Positions 36,501 to 46,168 of a stretch of DNA of 64,000 nt are shown piece after piece. Made by a program: the position numbers and the translations under genes. Numbering within the stretch: position 1 is the stretch's first letter; every line of letters begins with the position of its first letter. This DNA comes from Dermatophilus congolensis (GTDB lineage: Bacteria > Actinomycetota > Actinomycetes > Actinomycetales > Dermatophilaceae). The DNA lies in NCBI RefSeq assembly GCF_900187045.1, contig NZ_LT906453.1, positions 434,001 through 498,000 on the forward strand, written 5' to 3'. Under the pieces are notes generated by a model. It ran no database searches and was not told the DNA's origin. It was given only the letters and a program-made list of their open reading frames with translations.

Positions 36501-36587
36501 TGGTGCGCGAGGGGGGAGTTGAACCCCCACGCCCTTTCGGGCACACGGACCTGAACCGTGCGCGTCTGCCTATTCCGCCACTCGCGC
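36501..36587 (-). tRNA. tRNA-Leu (anticodon CAG)
   Basis: On the minus strand the acceptor arms GCGCGAG and CTCGCGC pair perfectly and a CCA end is encoded (36501-36503). The anticodon loop TTCAGGT is held by CACGG/CCGTG, giving anticodon CAG. A long variable arm (gcccgaaagggc) marks it as a class II tRNA, as expected for leucine. Confidence 0.95.
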
Positions 36588-36816
36588 GCTGCGGTTTATC
36601 CTGGCACGTCACAACAGATTCGACAAATTCAGAGTTCGCCTCATCCGAACAGCCCATCACTGACCCCACAAGACACCCACAAAACTGCAGGTCAACAACA
36701 TCAACTCCTCATACACCAGATACAACAGGCATACTCACACCGATAACAACGCAATAAAGACATCACGTTCCCAAGTAGTCCACGCCATTCCGGATAATCT
36801 GGAAGGAACCGCCACC

Positions 36817-36838
36817 CCGGATCAACCACGTGATCCGG
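36817..36838 (+). promoter_or_regulatory. Hairpin in the fhaA leader
   Basis: ccggatca-accacg-tgatccgg forms a perfect 8-bp stem ending about 20 nt before the fhaA start, just before its ribosome site. It could influence translation of the division cassette or be an operator. Confidence 0.4.
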
Positions 36839-36858
36839 CACCAGCGAGAGGAGGCACG

Positions 36859-37905
36859 GTGGGACTCTTCGACCGCATAGAGGCCAAACTGGCCTCAACC
36901 ATCAACGGAGCATTCGCACGCGCTTTTAAAGCTGAAGTGCAACCCGTCGAGATCGGCGCAGCCATGCGTAAGGCCATGGACGACAAAGCCGCCATCGTTT
37001 CCTCCGACCGGGCCATCGTCCCCAATAACTTCGTCGTAGAACTATCCATCAGCGACTACGACCGCCTCACTGCCTACGAAGACCTCCTCACCGAGGAACT
37101 CATCGCCAGCGCTGAAGAACACATCCACACCCAGCGTTACCACCCCGCGGGGCCCATTCGCGTATCTTTCATCGACCTTGATGACCTCGAAACTGGCGTC
37201 TTCCGTGTCCGCTCCACCAGCGGATATGACAGCCCTCCCCCAGCGGAACGTCGTCGCGGCCGCGGCCCCGGCGAAGTCATCGAAACTCATTACCCACACG
37301 ATGCCCCCCGCAGCCGTGTCTCACCCAACCCAGTCTTTCCCCCCGATGCCGTCGCTGACCCAGACAGTCCATACGACATCGCGACTAACGCAGCACACGC
37401 GGCCAACAGCGCTGCCAAAGGCACCGCCGAAGTCAACCGCATGTACCAAAGACGCAACGACTCATACCTCACCCCCCACGAACGTGAAGCACAACGCCAA
37501 GATGATCTCTCTTACTGGGGGCCAGACGAGGACGACGCGCGCACCGCACGTAACCCCATCATCGAGGAAGACCCGGCACCATTTCCTCCCGACATCCTTC
37601 CCGACCCATCCAGCCGTCCTTGGATCGACGTTGATGGCGATGCTTACCCGCTCCTAGGCCCCATCACCATCATCGGCCGTGACACTAACGCCCAGATCTC
37701 TCTCGAAGACAGCAGCATCAGCCGCCGTCACTGCGAGATCCGCGTCACTCACGACGGCCCCCACCTCATCATCGGGCTACGCGACCTGGGGTCCACTAAT
37801 GGCACCTTCCTCAACGGAGAGCGTGTCCCCAGTGCAAGACTGTCTGATGGCGACCGCATCACCATTGGTCGCATCAGTTTCGTCCTACACACGCGGAGGA
37901 GGTGA
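36859..37905 (+). CDS. fhaA: FhaA-type protein (DUF3662 plus FHA domain)
   Basis: A 348-residue cytosolic protein. The N-terminal DUF3662 domain (MGLFDRIEAKLASTINGAFARAF) is followed by an acidic, proline-rich linker of about 130 residues. A C-terminal FHA phosphothreonine-binding domain follows, with IIGRD, SISRRHCEI and DLGSTNGTFLNG. In mycobacteria FhaA binds phosphorylated MviN/MurJ and is a substrate of the PASTA kinases encoded further downstream. GTG start with gaggag upstream. First gene of a tightly overlapping cassette; stop overlaps fhaB. Confidence 0.92.
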   Translation: MGLFDRIEAKLASTINGAFARAFKAEVQPVEIGAAMRKAMDDKAAIVSSDRAIVPNNFVVELSISDYDRLTAYEDLLTEELIASAEEHIHTQRYHPAGPIRVSFIDLDDLETGVFRVRSTSGYDSPPPAERRRGRGPGEVIETHYPHDAPRSRVSPNPVFPPDAVADPDSPYDIATNAAHAANSAAKGTAEVNRMYQRRNDSYLTPHEREAQRQDDLSYWGPDEDDARTARNPIIEEDPAPFPPDILPDPSSRPWIDVDGDAYPLLGPITIIGRDTNAQISLEDSSISRRHCEIRVTHDGPHLIIGLRDLGSTNGTFLNGERVPSARLSDGDRITIGRISFVLHTRRR

Positions 37906-38390
37906 GTCCACTGGGTGAATTCACACTGACCGTCGTCCGCCTCGGCCTACTCATCGGCCTATGGCTCTTTATCTTCGCCATCGTTGGTGTACTACGCACC
38001 GACCTTTACGGCACTCGCATCGTCCACCGCACACGTAACGGCGACTCCATCATCCGCCCAGCCGCAAGCACCCCTAGCCGCGGCCGAGGCAGACGCCGAG
38101 CATTCACACACCTAGCCGTCATCGATGGACCACTGCGCGGCGTCACCGTGCCTCTCAAAGAATCAGGAGTACTCCTGGGCCGTAACCCCGAAGCCACCCT
38201 GGTCCTCGACGACGACTACGCCTCAGGCCGCCACGCTCGCATCTACTACGACGGATCCGACTGGTATGTGGAAGACCTCAACTCCACCAACGGCACCCTG
38301 GTCGACGGCGCCGCCATCGACCAACCCCAAAAAATTGGAGAGCACAACCAGCTCCGCATCGGCACCACCGTTCTCGAACTGAGGCGCTGA
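37902..38390 (+). CDS. fhaB: FhaB/FipA-type membrane FHA protein
   Basis: A 162-residue protein with one transmembrane helix near residues 8-30 and an FHA domain at about 85-162: LLGRNPEATLVLDDDYASGRHARI and DLNSTNGTLVDG. In mycobacteria the equivalent FipA links FtsZ and FtsQ under oxidative stress. GTG start inside fhaA's stop; pstP starts 3 nt after it ends. Confidence 0.92.
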   Translation: MSPLGEFTLTVVRLGLLIGLWLFIFAIVGVLRTDLYGTRIVHRTRNGDSIIRPAASTPSRGRGRRRAFTHLAVIDGPLRGVTVPLKESGVLLGRNPEATLVLDDDYASGRHARIYYDGSDWYVEDLNSTNGTLVDGAAIDQPQKIGEHNQLRIGTTVLELRR

Positions 38391-38393
38391 CGC

Positions 38394-39854
38394 ATGAGTA
38401 TCGCGTGGAATTACGCGGCACGCACCGACGTCGGCCTCGTCCGCAGCCGCAACGAAGACTCCGGCTACGCAGGCCCCCACCTCATCGCCATCGCCGACGG
38501 CATGGGCGGTCATGCCGGCGGCAACGTCGCCAGCTCGCTAGTCATCTCCAGAATCGCCCGTCTCGATGGAGACAGCCACGGTTGCGATGACGCCCTCGAA
38601 CTCCTGGCCCGTACCGTCGCAGAAGCCAACAACGACATCAACACCGCTGTTGAGGAACACCACGAACTCAACGGCATGGGAACCACCTTCACCGGCCTTA
38701 TGCGCTGCGGCGCAGATAACCTTGTTCTCGTCCACATCGGTGACAGCCGCGCCTTCATGGTCCGCGACGAGCAATTCACCCAAATCACCATCGACCACTC
38801 CTTCGTACAATCACTCGTCGACGCAGGACGCATCAGCCCCGAAGACGCAGAGAATCACCCCCAACGTTCCCTCGTCACCCGTGTACTTACCGGTGCTCCC
38901 GAAGACGAACCCGACCTGTCAGTACGCCGTGCACGCCCGGGCGACCGGTACGTCATCTGCTCAGACGGCCTGTCCGACTACGTCAGCCGCAGCACTATCG
39001 AAGAAGTCATCACCGCCGGTATGCCACCGGTTGACACCCTCAAAAAGCTTATTGACCTCGCACTCAAAGCAGGGGCTCCTGACAACGTCACCGTCGTCAT
39101 CGCCGACGTCACCGACGAAAAACCAGACTCACCCCACCACCCCATCGTCGTAGGCGCTGCCGCCGAACACGGCGAACGCCCCGACCCCACCACTGCCCTC
39201 TCCCCCGCCCAAAAAGCAGCTGCATTCCAGGCCCAAACTACGGGCAAACGTACCGAACCCGACACTGGCGAAGAGATTGATGACGGCTCCTCCGCTACTG
39301 ACCGGAGGACCCGCCGCAGCGGTATTCTCATCACCCTGCTCACCCTCGCCACCGTCACCCTCGGACTTGTCGGCGCCTACGCCTGGACCCAACAGCAGCG
39401 ATACCTCGGCATCGCTGGCGACATCGTCGGGGTATACCGCGGAATCCCCCAAAGCATCGGCGCGATTCCCCTATCCCACGTCGAACGCGACGTCAGCGAC
39501 ATCAAAATCGAGAACTTGCCCGACTACTACCGCAGCAGGCTCGCCGCAGCCATCCCCGCAGCTGACGACGCCGACATCGAGAACCAAATCCAAGTTCTGC
39601 GCGTGCAACAAGCACAGTGTCTGACCCGCATGGCTGCAGGAGCCCCCTGTGGAGTCGATGCAACCCCCGCACCTCCAACTTCACAGCCCAGCCCCACCAG
39701 CACCACCTCATCACCATCAGGCTCCGCTGCACCCACCGTGATCCCCGCATCACCACCCACAGCCGAACCTCCACTGCGTACTCCACGCACCGCACAACCA
39801 GTCCCCCACACCAGCCGACACACTAAACCGCCCGCAAAGGAGGTACGACCATGA
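38394..39854 (+). CDS. pstP: PP2C-type serine/threonine phosphatase
   Basis: A 486-residue membrane phosphatase that counters the PASTA kinases. Metal-site motifs are RSRNEDSGY, ADGMGGHAGG and GAPDNVTVVI within the first 240 residues. A transmembrane helix lies near 304-325 (GILITLLTLATVTLGLVGAYAW), then an extracellular part and a Pro/Ser/Thr-rich tail. This layout matches mycobacterial PstP. Stop overlaps the SEDS gene by 4 bp. Confidence 0.94.
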   Translation: MSIAWNYAARTDVGLVRSRNEDSGYAGPHLIAIADGMGGHAGGNVASSLVISRIARLDGDSHGCDDALELLARTVAEANNDINTAVEEHHELNGMGTTFTGLMRCGADNLVLVHIGDSRAFMVRDEQFTQITIDHSFVQSLVDAGRISPEDAENHPQRSLVTRVLTGAPEDEPDLSVRRARPGDRYVICSDGLSDYVSRSTIEEVITAGMPPVDTLKKLIDLALKAGAPDNVTVVIADVTDEKPDSPHHPIVVGAAAEHGERPDPTTALSPAQKAAAFQAQTTGKRTEPDTGEEIDDGSSATDRRTRRSGILITLLTLATVTLGLVGAYAWTQQQRYLGIAGDIVGVYRGIPQSIGAIPLSHVERDVSDIKIENLPDYYRSRLAAAIPAADDADIENQIQVLRVQQAQCLTRMAAGAPCGVDATPAPPTSQPSPTSTTSSPSGSAAPTVIPASPPTAEPPLRTPRTAQPVPHTSRHTKPPAKEVRP

Positions 39855-41233
39855 GCACCATCTCTTCATTCCGGCCACGAACACGCCGCAACCTCGAACT
39901 TCTGCTCATTCTCGCCTCCGTAGGGCTGGTCCTTCTGGCCTACCTCAACGTCGGCCTGTCCACTGTCGGCAAAGTCCCCGTGGACCTCTTCACCCAAGGC
40001 GGTTGGCTCCTAGCTTTCAGCCTGGGCTTCCACGGTGTTCTTCGCTGGCGCGCCTCCTACGCTGACCCCCTCATCCTGCCCATCGTCACGCTCCTGAACG
40101 GGCTGGGAATCGTCATGATTCACCGCCTCGACGTTGCTCACCACCGTGACGCCGCCACCGCCGGCGCACCCCGCCAAATCATGTGGACCGGTGTCGCAAT
40201 GGCCATCGCCATCGCGATCGTCCTCATCCTCAAAGATCACCGCGTTCTCCGCCGCTACACCTTCAGCATGATGGCTTTGGGCATCATCTTCCTGCTTCTG
40301 CCGCTGACGCCCTTCCTCGGGCAAAACATCAACGGTGCCCGCATCTGGATTCACATCGGACCTGCATCTTTTCAACCCGGCGAAATCGCCAAAATCGTTC
40401 TCACAATTTTCTTCGCCGCCTACCTAGTCCAAACCCGCGACGCGCTTTCCCTCACCGGACGAAAATTCCTCGGCATCACTTTTCCCCACGCTCGTGTTTT
40501 CGGCCCCATCCTCATGGCATGGATGGCCAGCCTCTTGGTGCTGGTCGGCCAACGCGACTTGGGCTCATCACTGCTGTTCTTCGGGCTGTTCGTAGCAATG
40601 CTCTACATCGCCACTGAACGAACCAGCTGGATTGTCATCGGGTTGACGATGTTCAGCGCCGGAGCAATCGTTGCTTACACCCTCTTCACGCACGTACAAC
40701 AACGCGTTTTGTTCTGGCTTGACCCCTGGTCCAAGGAAGCCCTCAACCAATCTGACCAACTCGTACGCGGTCTCATGGGAATGGGCGCAGGAGGCCTGCT
40801 TGGCACTGGATTCGGTCGCGGTCGCCCAGATCTGACCTACTTCGCCGAATCCGACTTCATCATTCCCAGCTTCGCCGAAGAACTCGGCCTCATCGGTATC
40901 TTCGGCATTCTCACCCTCTACATCCTCCTCGTGGAGCGAGGGCTACGCACCGCCCTAGGAACCCGGGACGGATTCGGAAAACTTCTCTCTGCAGGACTCG
41001 CCTTCTCCATGACCATGCAAATTTTCGTCGTCGTCGGAGGCGTCACCCGTGTCATCCCCCTTACCGGCCTGACCTCACCCTTCTTATCGCAAGGAGGATC
41101 ATCCCTCTTGGCGAACTGGGCCATCGTTGCCTTGCTGCTGCGTATCAGCGACCACGCACGCCGTCCCATCCCTGAACCTCGCCCAACACCCGAAACAAGC
41201 ACCCCCACGACCACTACGGAGGTGCAAGCATGA
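39851..41233 (+). CDS. rodA: SEDS peptidoglycan polymerase (RodA/FtsW family)
   Basis: A 460-residue polytopic glycosyltransferase that polymerises lipid II. Diagnostic segments are LGQNINGARIWIHIGPASFQPGEIAKI and, near the end, GLTSPFLSQGGSSLLANW. About ten hydrophobic helices. It is followed by a 4-bp overlap with pbpA; the SEDS-PBP pairing is the usual functional unit for elongation in actinobacteria. Confidence 0.94.
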   Translation: MSTISSFRPRTRRNLELLLILASVGLVLLAYLNVGLSTVGKVPVDLFTQGGWLLAFSLGFHGVLRWRASYADPLILPIVTLLNGLGIVMIHRLDVAHHRDAATAGAPRQIMWTGVAMAIAIAIVLILKDHRVLRRYTFSMMALGIIFLLLPLTPFLGQNINGARIWIHIGPASFQPGEIAKIVLTIFFAAYLVQTRDALSLTGRKFLGITFPHARVFGPILMAWMASLLVLVGQRDLGSSLLFFGLFVAMLYIATERTSWIVIGLTMFSAGAIVAYTLFTHVQQRVLFWLDPWSKEALNQSDQLVRGLMGMGAGGLLGTGFGRGRPDLTYFAESDFIIPSFAEELGLIGIFGILTLYILLVERGLRTALGTRDGFGKLLSAGLAFSMTMQIFVVVGGVTRVIPLTGLTSPFLSQGGSSLLANWAIVALLLRISDHARRPIPEPRPTPETSTPTTTTEVQA

Positions 41234-42684
41234 ACAACCCCATCCGTCGCGTCGCGATCCTCGCCGCAACAATGTTCGCGGCCTTACTGATCTCCACCAC
41301 GATCATTCAGTTTTTCCAAGCACAAGAACTGCGAGACAAACCGAATAACACCCGCACTCTTCTGGCCTCTTATGCCACCGCGCGCGGATCAATCCTCGTT
41401 GGCGGCAATGAAATTGCCTCGTCCCGACCCGTGGATGACCAATACCGATACCAGCGCGTCTACCCCAAAGGTGACCTATACGCCCACGTCACTGGCTACT
41501 ACTCACTCGTCTATGGAGCAGGCGCTGGCCTGGAGAAAGCAGCTCACGATCTCCTCAGCGGTCAAGCAAGCTCACTCATCTACCGACGCCTCGGCGATCT
41601 CATCACTGGCCAAAACCCCAGCGGAGCAACCCTGGAACTGACCATCAACCCAGCTGCACAGAAGGCAGCCGAAGCAGCACTCGGCGAACGTCGCGGCGCC
41701 GCAGTCGCGCTCGATCCTAAAACTGGCGCCGTCTTAGCCATGGTCAGCCACCCCACATTCGACCCCAACTCCTTGGCAGGTCACGATCGCAGCAAAGTGA
41801 CCAGTGCCTGGGAACGGTTCTCCAAAGCTAAGAGCAACCCCACCATCAACCGAGCTATCGGCGGTAACCTCTATCCACCCGGATCCACTTTCAAACTCAT
41901 CACAGCCGCCGCAGCTCTCGAATCACAAAAATACGGAACCCAAACCCAACTACCCGGACCTGAACGACTCCCCCTGCCAGGCAGCAGCACAAGCCTTCCC
42001 AACGCCGGAGGTGGCGCATGCGACAACGGCACAGTCACTCTCGCACGCGCTGTACAAATGTCCTGCAACACAGCTTTCGGTTACCTCGGACAGCAACTCG
42101 GCGGTGACGCTATCCGCAGCCAGGCAGCAAAATTCGGGTTCGGTGAACAACTCAAAATTCCCATGTCAGTTACCCCAAGCACCATCCCTAAGAACAGCGA
42201 TACAGCACAGAACATCCAAATTGCTATCGGCCAATTCGATGTCCGCGCGACTCCCATGCAAATAGCTATGGTCACTGCAGGCATCGCTAACGGCGGCGAA
42301 CTGATGAAGCCATACCTCATCAGCAAAACAATGGGCGCAGACCTTGATGTCATCGAGGAAACACGTCCACAAAAACTCAGCACAGCAGTCAGCAAAGAAA
42401 CAGCTAAAAAACTCACCCAAATGATGGAAGGCGTCGTGGAAGGCGGAACTGGCACCAAAGCACAGATTTCCGGCGTCAAGGTCGCTGGAAAGTCTGGTAC
42501 CGCCGAACACGGAGAAGGGCGCCCACCACACGCATGGTTCACGGCGTTCGCGCCGGCAAACGACCCACAGGTCGCCGTCGCCGTCGTGGTCGAAGACGGC
42601 GGAGTAGCAGGAAGCGAAGGGGGCGGCGGCAAGGTTTCGGCACCGATCGCCAAAAAAATCATGGAGGCAGTGATCAACCGATGA
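41230..42684 (+). CDS. pbpA: Class B penicillin-binding protein
   Basis: A 484-residue transpeptidase with one N-terminal membrane anchor (residues 8-28). Catalytic motifs are complete: S219-T-F-K222, S278-C-N280 and K421-S-G. The N-terminal dimerisation part is short, like mycobacterial PbpA. It acts with the adjacent SEDS polymerase. Stop overlaps the first kinase by 4 bp. Confidence 0.95.
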   Translation: MNNPIRRVAILAATMFAALLISTTIIQFFQAQELRDKPNNTRTLLASYATARGSILVGGNEIASSRPVDDQYRYQRVYPKGDLYAHVTGYYSLVYGAGAGLEKAAHDLLSGQASSLIYRRLGDLITGQNPSGATLELTINPAAQKAAEAALGERRGAAVALDPKTGAVLAMVSHPTFDPNSLAGHDRSKVTSAWERFSKAKSNPTINRAIGGNLYPPGSTFKLITAAAALESQKYGTQTQLPGPERLPLPGSSTSLPNAGGGACDNGTVTLARAVQMSCNTAFGYLGQQLGGDAIRSQAAKFGFGEQLKIPMSVTPSTIPKNSDTAQNIQIAIGQFDVRATPMQIAMVTAGIANGGELMKPYLISKTMGADLDVIEETRPQKLSTAVSKETAKKLTQMMEGVVEGGTGTKAQISGVKVAGKSGTAEHGEGRPPHAWFTAFAPANDPQVAVAVVVEDGGVAGSEGGGGKVSAPIAKKIMEAVINR

Positions 42685-44276
42685 GGTACGAGACCGGTCT
42701 AGAATTCGGCAACCGCTACACACTCGGCGATCGCATCGCAGTAGGCGGCATGGGCGAAGTGTGGCGCGCCCGTGACAAAGTGCTCGAACGCGACGTCGCC
42801 ATCAAACTTCTCAGCCCCACCCTTGCCGGCCAACCCGGGTTCGCTCAACGGTTCCGCGAGGAGGCTCGCAACTCCGCAGCCCTTGGTCACCCCAATATCG
42901 CCAATGTCTACGACTATGGCGAAGACTCTGGTGCTCACTGGCTTGTGATGGAGCTAGTGGAGGGAAATAACCTCGCGCACATCCTCAAAGATGAAGTACG
43001 CATCGACCCAGATCGCACCTCTTCAATCCTTGCTCAGGCTGCGCTTGGTCTGCAGGCAGCCCACGATGCAGGCGTGATTCACCGCGATGTCAAGACCGCG
43101 AACATCATCATCCGTAACGATGGCGTCGCCAAGATCACCGACTTCGGTATTTCTCGTGCTATCGATGCGGTTCCGATTACTCGCACCGGCGAAGTGATGG
43201 GAACTGCGCAGTACATCTCGCCTGAGCAGGCCACTGGTAAACCAGTAGGCCCTGCCAGCGATATCTACTCGCTGGGTGTGGTTGCCTACGAGATGGTCGC
43301 TGGGCACCGTCCTTTCGAAGAAACCAGCCCAGTCGCTACAGCAATGGCGCATGTCCAGGATCCTGTCCCGCCACTACCTGGATGGGTACCTGAGGACCTC
43401 TCGACAGTCATCATGTCGTGTCTGAACAAGGCACCTGAGGATCGTCCTGCTTCGGCCGGTGATCTGGCCCGCATGTTGACTGGCGGTCCCTCTGCAGCTG
43501 GATTGCTCGCAACACAACGCATCACGCAACCTGGCTCTGGACAGCGCATCACCACCCGACCCCAGACGCACCCTGTCCCTACCTATTACGAAGACGACGT
43601 CGAGGAAGCACCTCGCAACAAAACATGGCTATGGTTCCTCATCGCTATCGCGGTCATTGGGTTGCTTATCTTCGGAGGTATGGCTTCTGGCCTGCTCGGA
43701 GGTGGCTCGAAAACACCTGATTCACCCGAGACGATCTCTCCCACGTCCACAGCTCCAACCACATCAAGCCCGAGCTCCACAACGGCAGACAGTAGCGGCG
43801 AATCCAGCACTATTGATGCACGTGACTACATCGGTCTAACTGCTGATGAGGCGAGCGCGAAACTGCGTGAACGTGGGTTTGTCCCGAAGATCAACCACAT
43901 CGATGCGCCACAATCTGCTGAAACTGTTGTCTCCATTGATCCCACCGGATCGGTGTCTAAGGGCTCTGAAGTCAAACTCAACGTTTCGCGCGGTAAGGGC
44001 AGTGGCAGCAGTAAGCCTGGCAGCACAGCTACCGTCACGGTGACGCAAGCTCCCAGCCACACTCGAACGCAGAACCCAGCTCCTAGTGACAAGCAACCCC
44101 CGTCGGACCAGGAGCCGGACTCTTCGGACAAAAACCCTGACAACAGTGGGAAGCAGGACCCTGCTCCTCCCGGTGGTGGAGCCAACGGTTTCCCGCACAT
44201 GCACTCGGCACAGCAGGATCAATCGGCACAGCAGGATGCAACGCCTTTGGATGAAGGAATGGCCCAAGACAAGTGA
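42681..44276 (+). CDS. pknA: PknA-like serine/threonine kinase with one PASTA domain
   Basis: A 531-residue transmembrane kinase. Glycine loop VGGMGEV, catalytic Lys42, HRDVK with Asp136 and DFG at 154-156 are all intact. A transmembrane helix lies at about 315-338. Outside, one PASTA repeat (about 379-437) precedes a Ser/Pro/Gln-rich tail. Mycobacterial PknA lacks PASTA repeats, so this protein differs from that model. A longer frame reaching back into pbpA is rejected in favour of the ATG at 42681. Confidence 0.92.
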   Translation: MRYETGLEFGNRYTLGDRIAVGGMGEVWRARDKVLERDVAIKLLSPTLAGQPGFAQRFREEARNSAALGHPNIANVYDYGEDSGAHWLVMELVEGNNLAHILKDEVRIDPDRTSSILAQAALGLQAAHDAGVIHRDVKTANIIIRNDGVAKITDFGISRAIDAVPITRTGEVMGTAQYISPEQATGKPVGPASDIYSLGVVAYEMVAGHRPFEETSPVATAMAHVQDPVPPLPGWVPEDLSTVIMSCLNKAPEDRPASAGDLARMLTGGPSAAGLLATQRITQPGSGQRITTRPQTHPVPTYYEDDVEEAPRNKTWLWFLIAIAVIGLLIFGGMASGLLGGGSKTPDSPETISPTSTAPTTSSPSSTTADSSGESSTIDARDYIGLTADEASAKLRERGFVPKINHIDAPQSAETVVSIDPTGSVSKGSEVKLNVSRGKGSGSSKPGSTATVTVTQAPSHTRTQNPAPSDKQPPSDQEPDSSDKNPDNSGKQDPAPPGGGANGFPHMHSAQQDQSAQQDATPLDEGMAQDK

Positions 44277-46081
44277 CCGACGAGACCCGCAAACTCGCCA
44301 ATCGCTATGAGGTCCGTGGCCTCGTAGGCCGAGGCGGCATGGCCGATGTCCACGCCGGATTCGACACACGGCTTGGGCGCGAGGTCGCAATCAAAATTCT
44401 TCGCTCTGAACTTGCTCGCGACCCTGCGTTTCTTCACCGTTTCCGCCGTGAAGCACAAGCGGCTGCGAGCTTGAACCACCCGTCGATCGTGGCTGTGTTC
44501 GATTCAGGCGAAGATGAACACACTGATACGCACGGTCAAACTCTTGTTCAGCCGTTCATTGTCATGGAGTACGTTCACGGAATCACTTTGCGTGAACGTC
44601 TAGCTGAAGCAGGCTGCCTTTCGCTCAAAGAAGCCTGTGACACGCTGACTCAGGTACTCGCTGCACTCGGGTATAGCCATAGTCACGGCATCGTTCACCG
44701 CGATATCAAGCCTGGCAACGTGATGGTTACTCCCACTGGCGTTGCCAAGGTCATGGATTTTGGTATTGCTAGGGCCATTGCGGACTCTGCAGCAACAATG
44801 ACGAACACTTCCGTGGTCATTGGCACTGCTCAGTACCTCTCGCCCGAGCAAGCCCAAGGCCGTGAAATCGATGCGCGTTCAGACATCTACTCGGCGGGTT
44901 GTTTGCTCTATGAACTCGTAACTGGGCGCACCCCGTTTATTGGTGAGTCGCCGGTGTCTATCGCCTATCAGCACGTAGGTGAGCCGCCTCAGTCTCCTTC
45001 TGTTTTCAATGAAGAGATCCCCGCAGCGCTGGATCATGTGATTCTTCACGCGTTGGAGAAGAGCCCCGCAGATCGTTATCAGAGTGCTGAAGAGTTCGAT
45101 GATGACATCAAGGCTTTCCTCAAGGGTGAGTCCCCTCAGACTCATGGGTCAGATTCAGCGACAGCAGTATTCGGCGCGGCCAAAAATGGTGAAGCAACTG
45201 ATGTTCATCATGTGGTACCGGCTAAACCACAGGAGCCTGCTCGCCGCAAGCGACGCTGGTTAATCCCTCTGGTAGCCACTTTCGTAGTTGTTTCTGCTTT
45301 CTTAGGGGTCCTTGCTTCTCAAGGTTTGTTGACGTTTGCGGAGAAAACTGTCGCTGTGCCCAATCTGGTGCAAAAGACAGACGCCCAGGCACAACAGGCT
45401 CTTTCTGAACTTGGGCTAGCTGCGGGGAAAGAGACGACAAGTAATCCCGCTAAGGCCGGGACTGTACTTTCTCAAAATCCGGCAGCAGGCAATCATGTTC
45501 AGGTTGGGAGCACCGTGTCGTATGTGGTGTCTTCAGGGCCAGCGACTTTACAGGTGCCGGACTTGCGTAATTTTGAGCAGGCTGCTGCACGTCAGACGCT
45601 GGAAGATCGTGGTCTTGCAATCCAGGCTGTCGAACCTATCGATAGCAAGGATGTTTCGGCGGGCAATGTTGTTTCTACTGACCCACCAGCAGGAACATCG
45701 GTGAAAGAGGGCACCAAGGTCACACTGAATGTCTCCACTGGCCGGGTAACGGTGCCGAATTTAGTTGGTTTGAGCAGGGAAGACGCGATTCGCAAGTTGA
45801 AGGAAGCTGGGCTTGGCCGAGTGTTCACTCCTGTGCGGGGTAACGGGAAGCCAGGAACAGTGTTGTCACAGAGTTACCAGAAGGGCGAGAAGGTCCCGGT
45901 TGGTACTGTGATCGAACTCAACATTGTTTCGGAGCCGCCGCCTGCTCCTACTGCTACTGCAACTGTCACGGTTCCGCCTTCTCCTTCTCCTTCTCCCCCG
46001 GCGAGTGGCCCGATCGGAGAGGGAGATGACCCTGGTGAAGAGCCGGATCCTAACCACTCGATAAATTCGGGTAAGCCTTGA
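44273..46081 (+). CDS. pknB: PknB-like PASTA serine/threonine kinase
   Basis: A 602-residue kinase that senses lipid II or muropeptides and controls growth and division. GRGGMADV loop, Lys41, HRDIKPGN (Asp144) and DFGIARA are present. After a transmembrane helix near 326-350 come three PASTA repeats (roughly 360-425, 428-492 and 494-558), then a Pro/Ser tail. The GTG start overlaps pknA by 4 bp. Last gene of the unbroken cassette from fhaA. Confidence 0.94.
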   Translation: MTDETRKLANRYEVRGLVGRGGMADVHAGFDTRLGREVAIKILRSELARDPAFLHRFRREAQAAASLNHPSIVAVFDSGEDEHTDTHGQTLVQPFIVMEYVHGITLRERLAEAGCLSLKEACDTLTQVLAALGYSHSHGIVHRDIKPGNVMVTPTGVAKVMDFGIARAIADSAATMTNTSVVIGTAQYLSPEQAQGREIDARSDIYSAGCLLYELVTGRTPFIGESPVSIAYQHVGEPPQSPSVFNEEIPAALDHVILHALEKSPADRYQSAEEFDDDIKAFLKGESPQTHGSDSATAVFGAAKNGEATDVHHVVPAKPQEPARRKRRWLIPLVATFVVVSAFLGVLASQGLLTFAEKTVAVPNLVQKTDAQAQQALSELGLAAGKETTSNPAKAGTVLSQNPAAGNHVQVGSTVSYVVSSGPATLQVPDLRNFEQAAARQTLEDRGLAIQAVEPIDSKDVSAGNVVSTDPPAGTSVKEGTKVTLNVSTGRVTVPNLVGLSREDAIRKLKEAGLGRVFTPVRGNGKPGTVLSQSYQKGEKVPVGTVIELNIVSEPPPAPTATATVTVPPSPSPSPPASGPIGEGDDPGEEPDPNHSINSGKP

Positions 46082-46168
46082 TAACGGCGGCTTTAGTTGC
46101 TTCCAGGGTTTGACAGTCGTGGAGCGGCGTTGTGGTCGTGCACCTCTAGCTACGTCTGGGGTGAGCGG

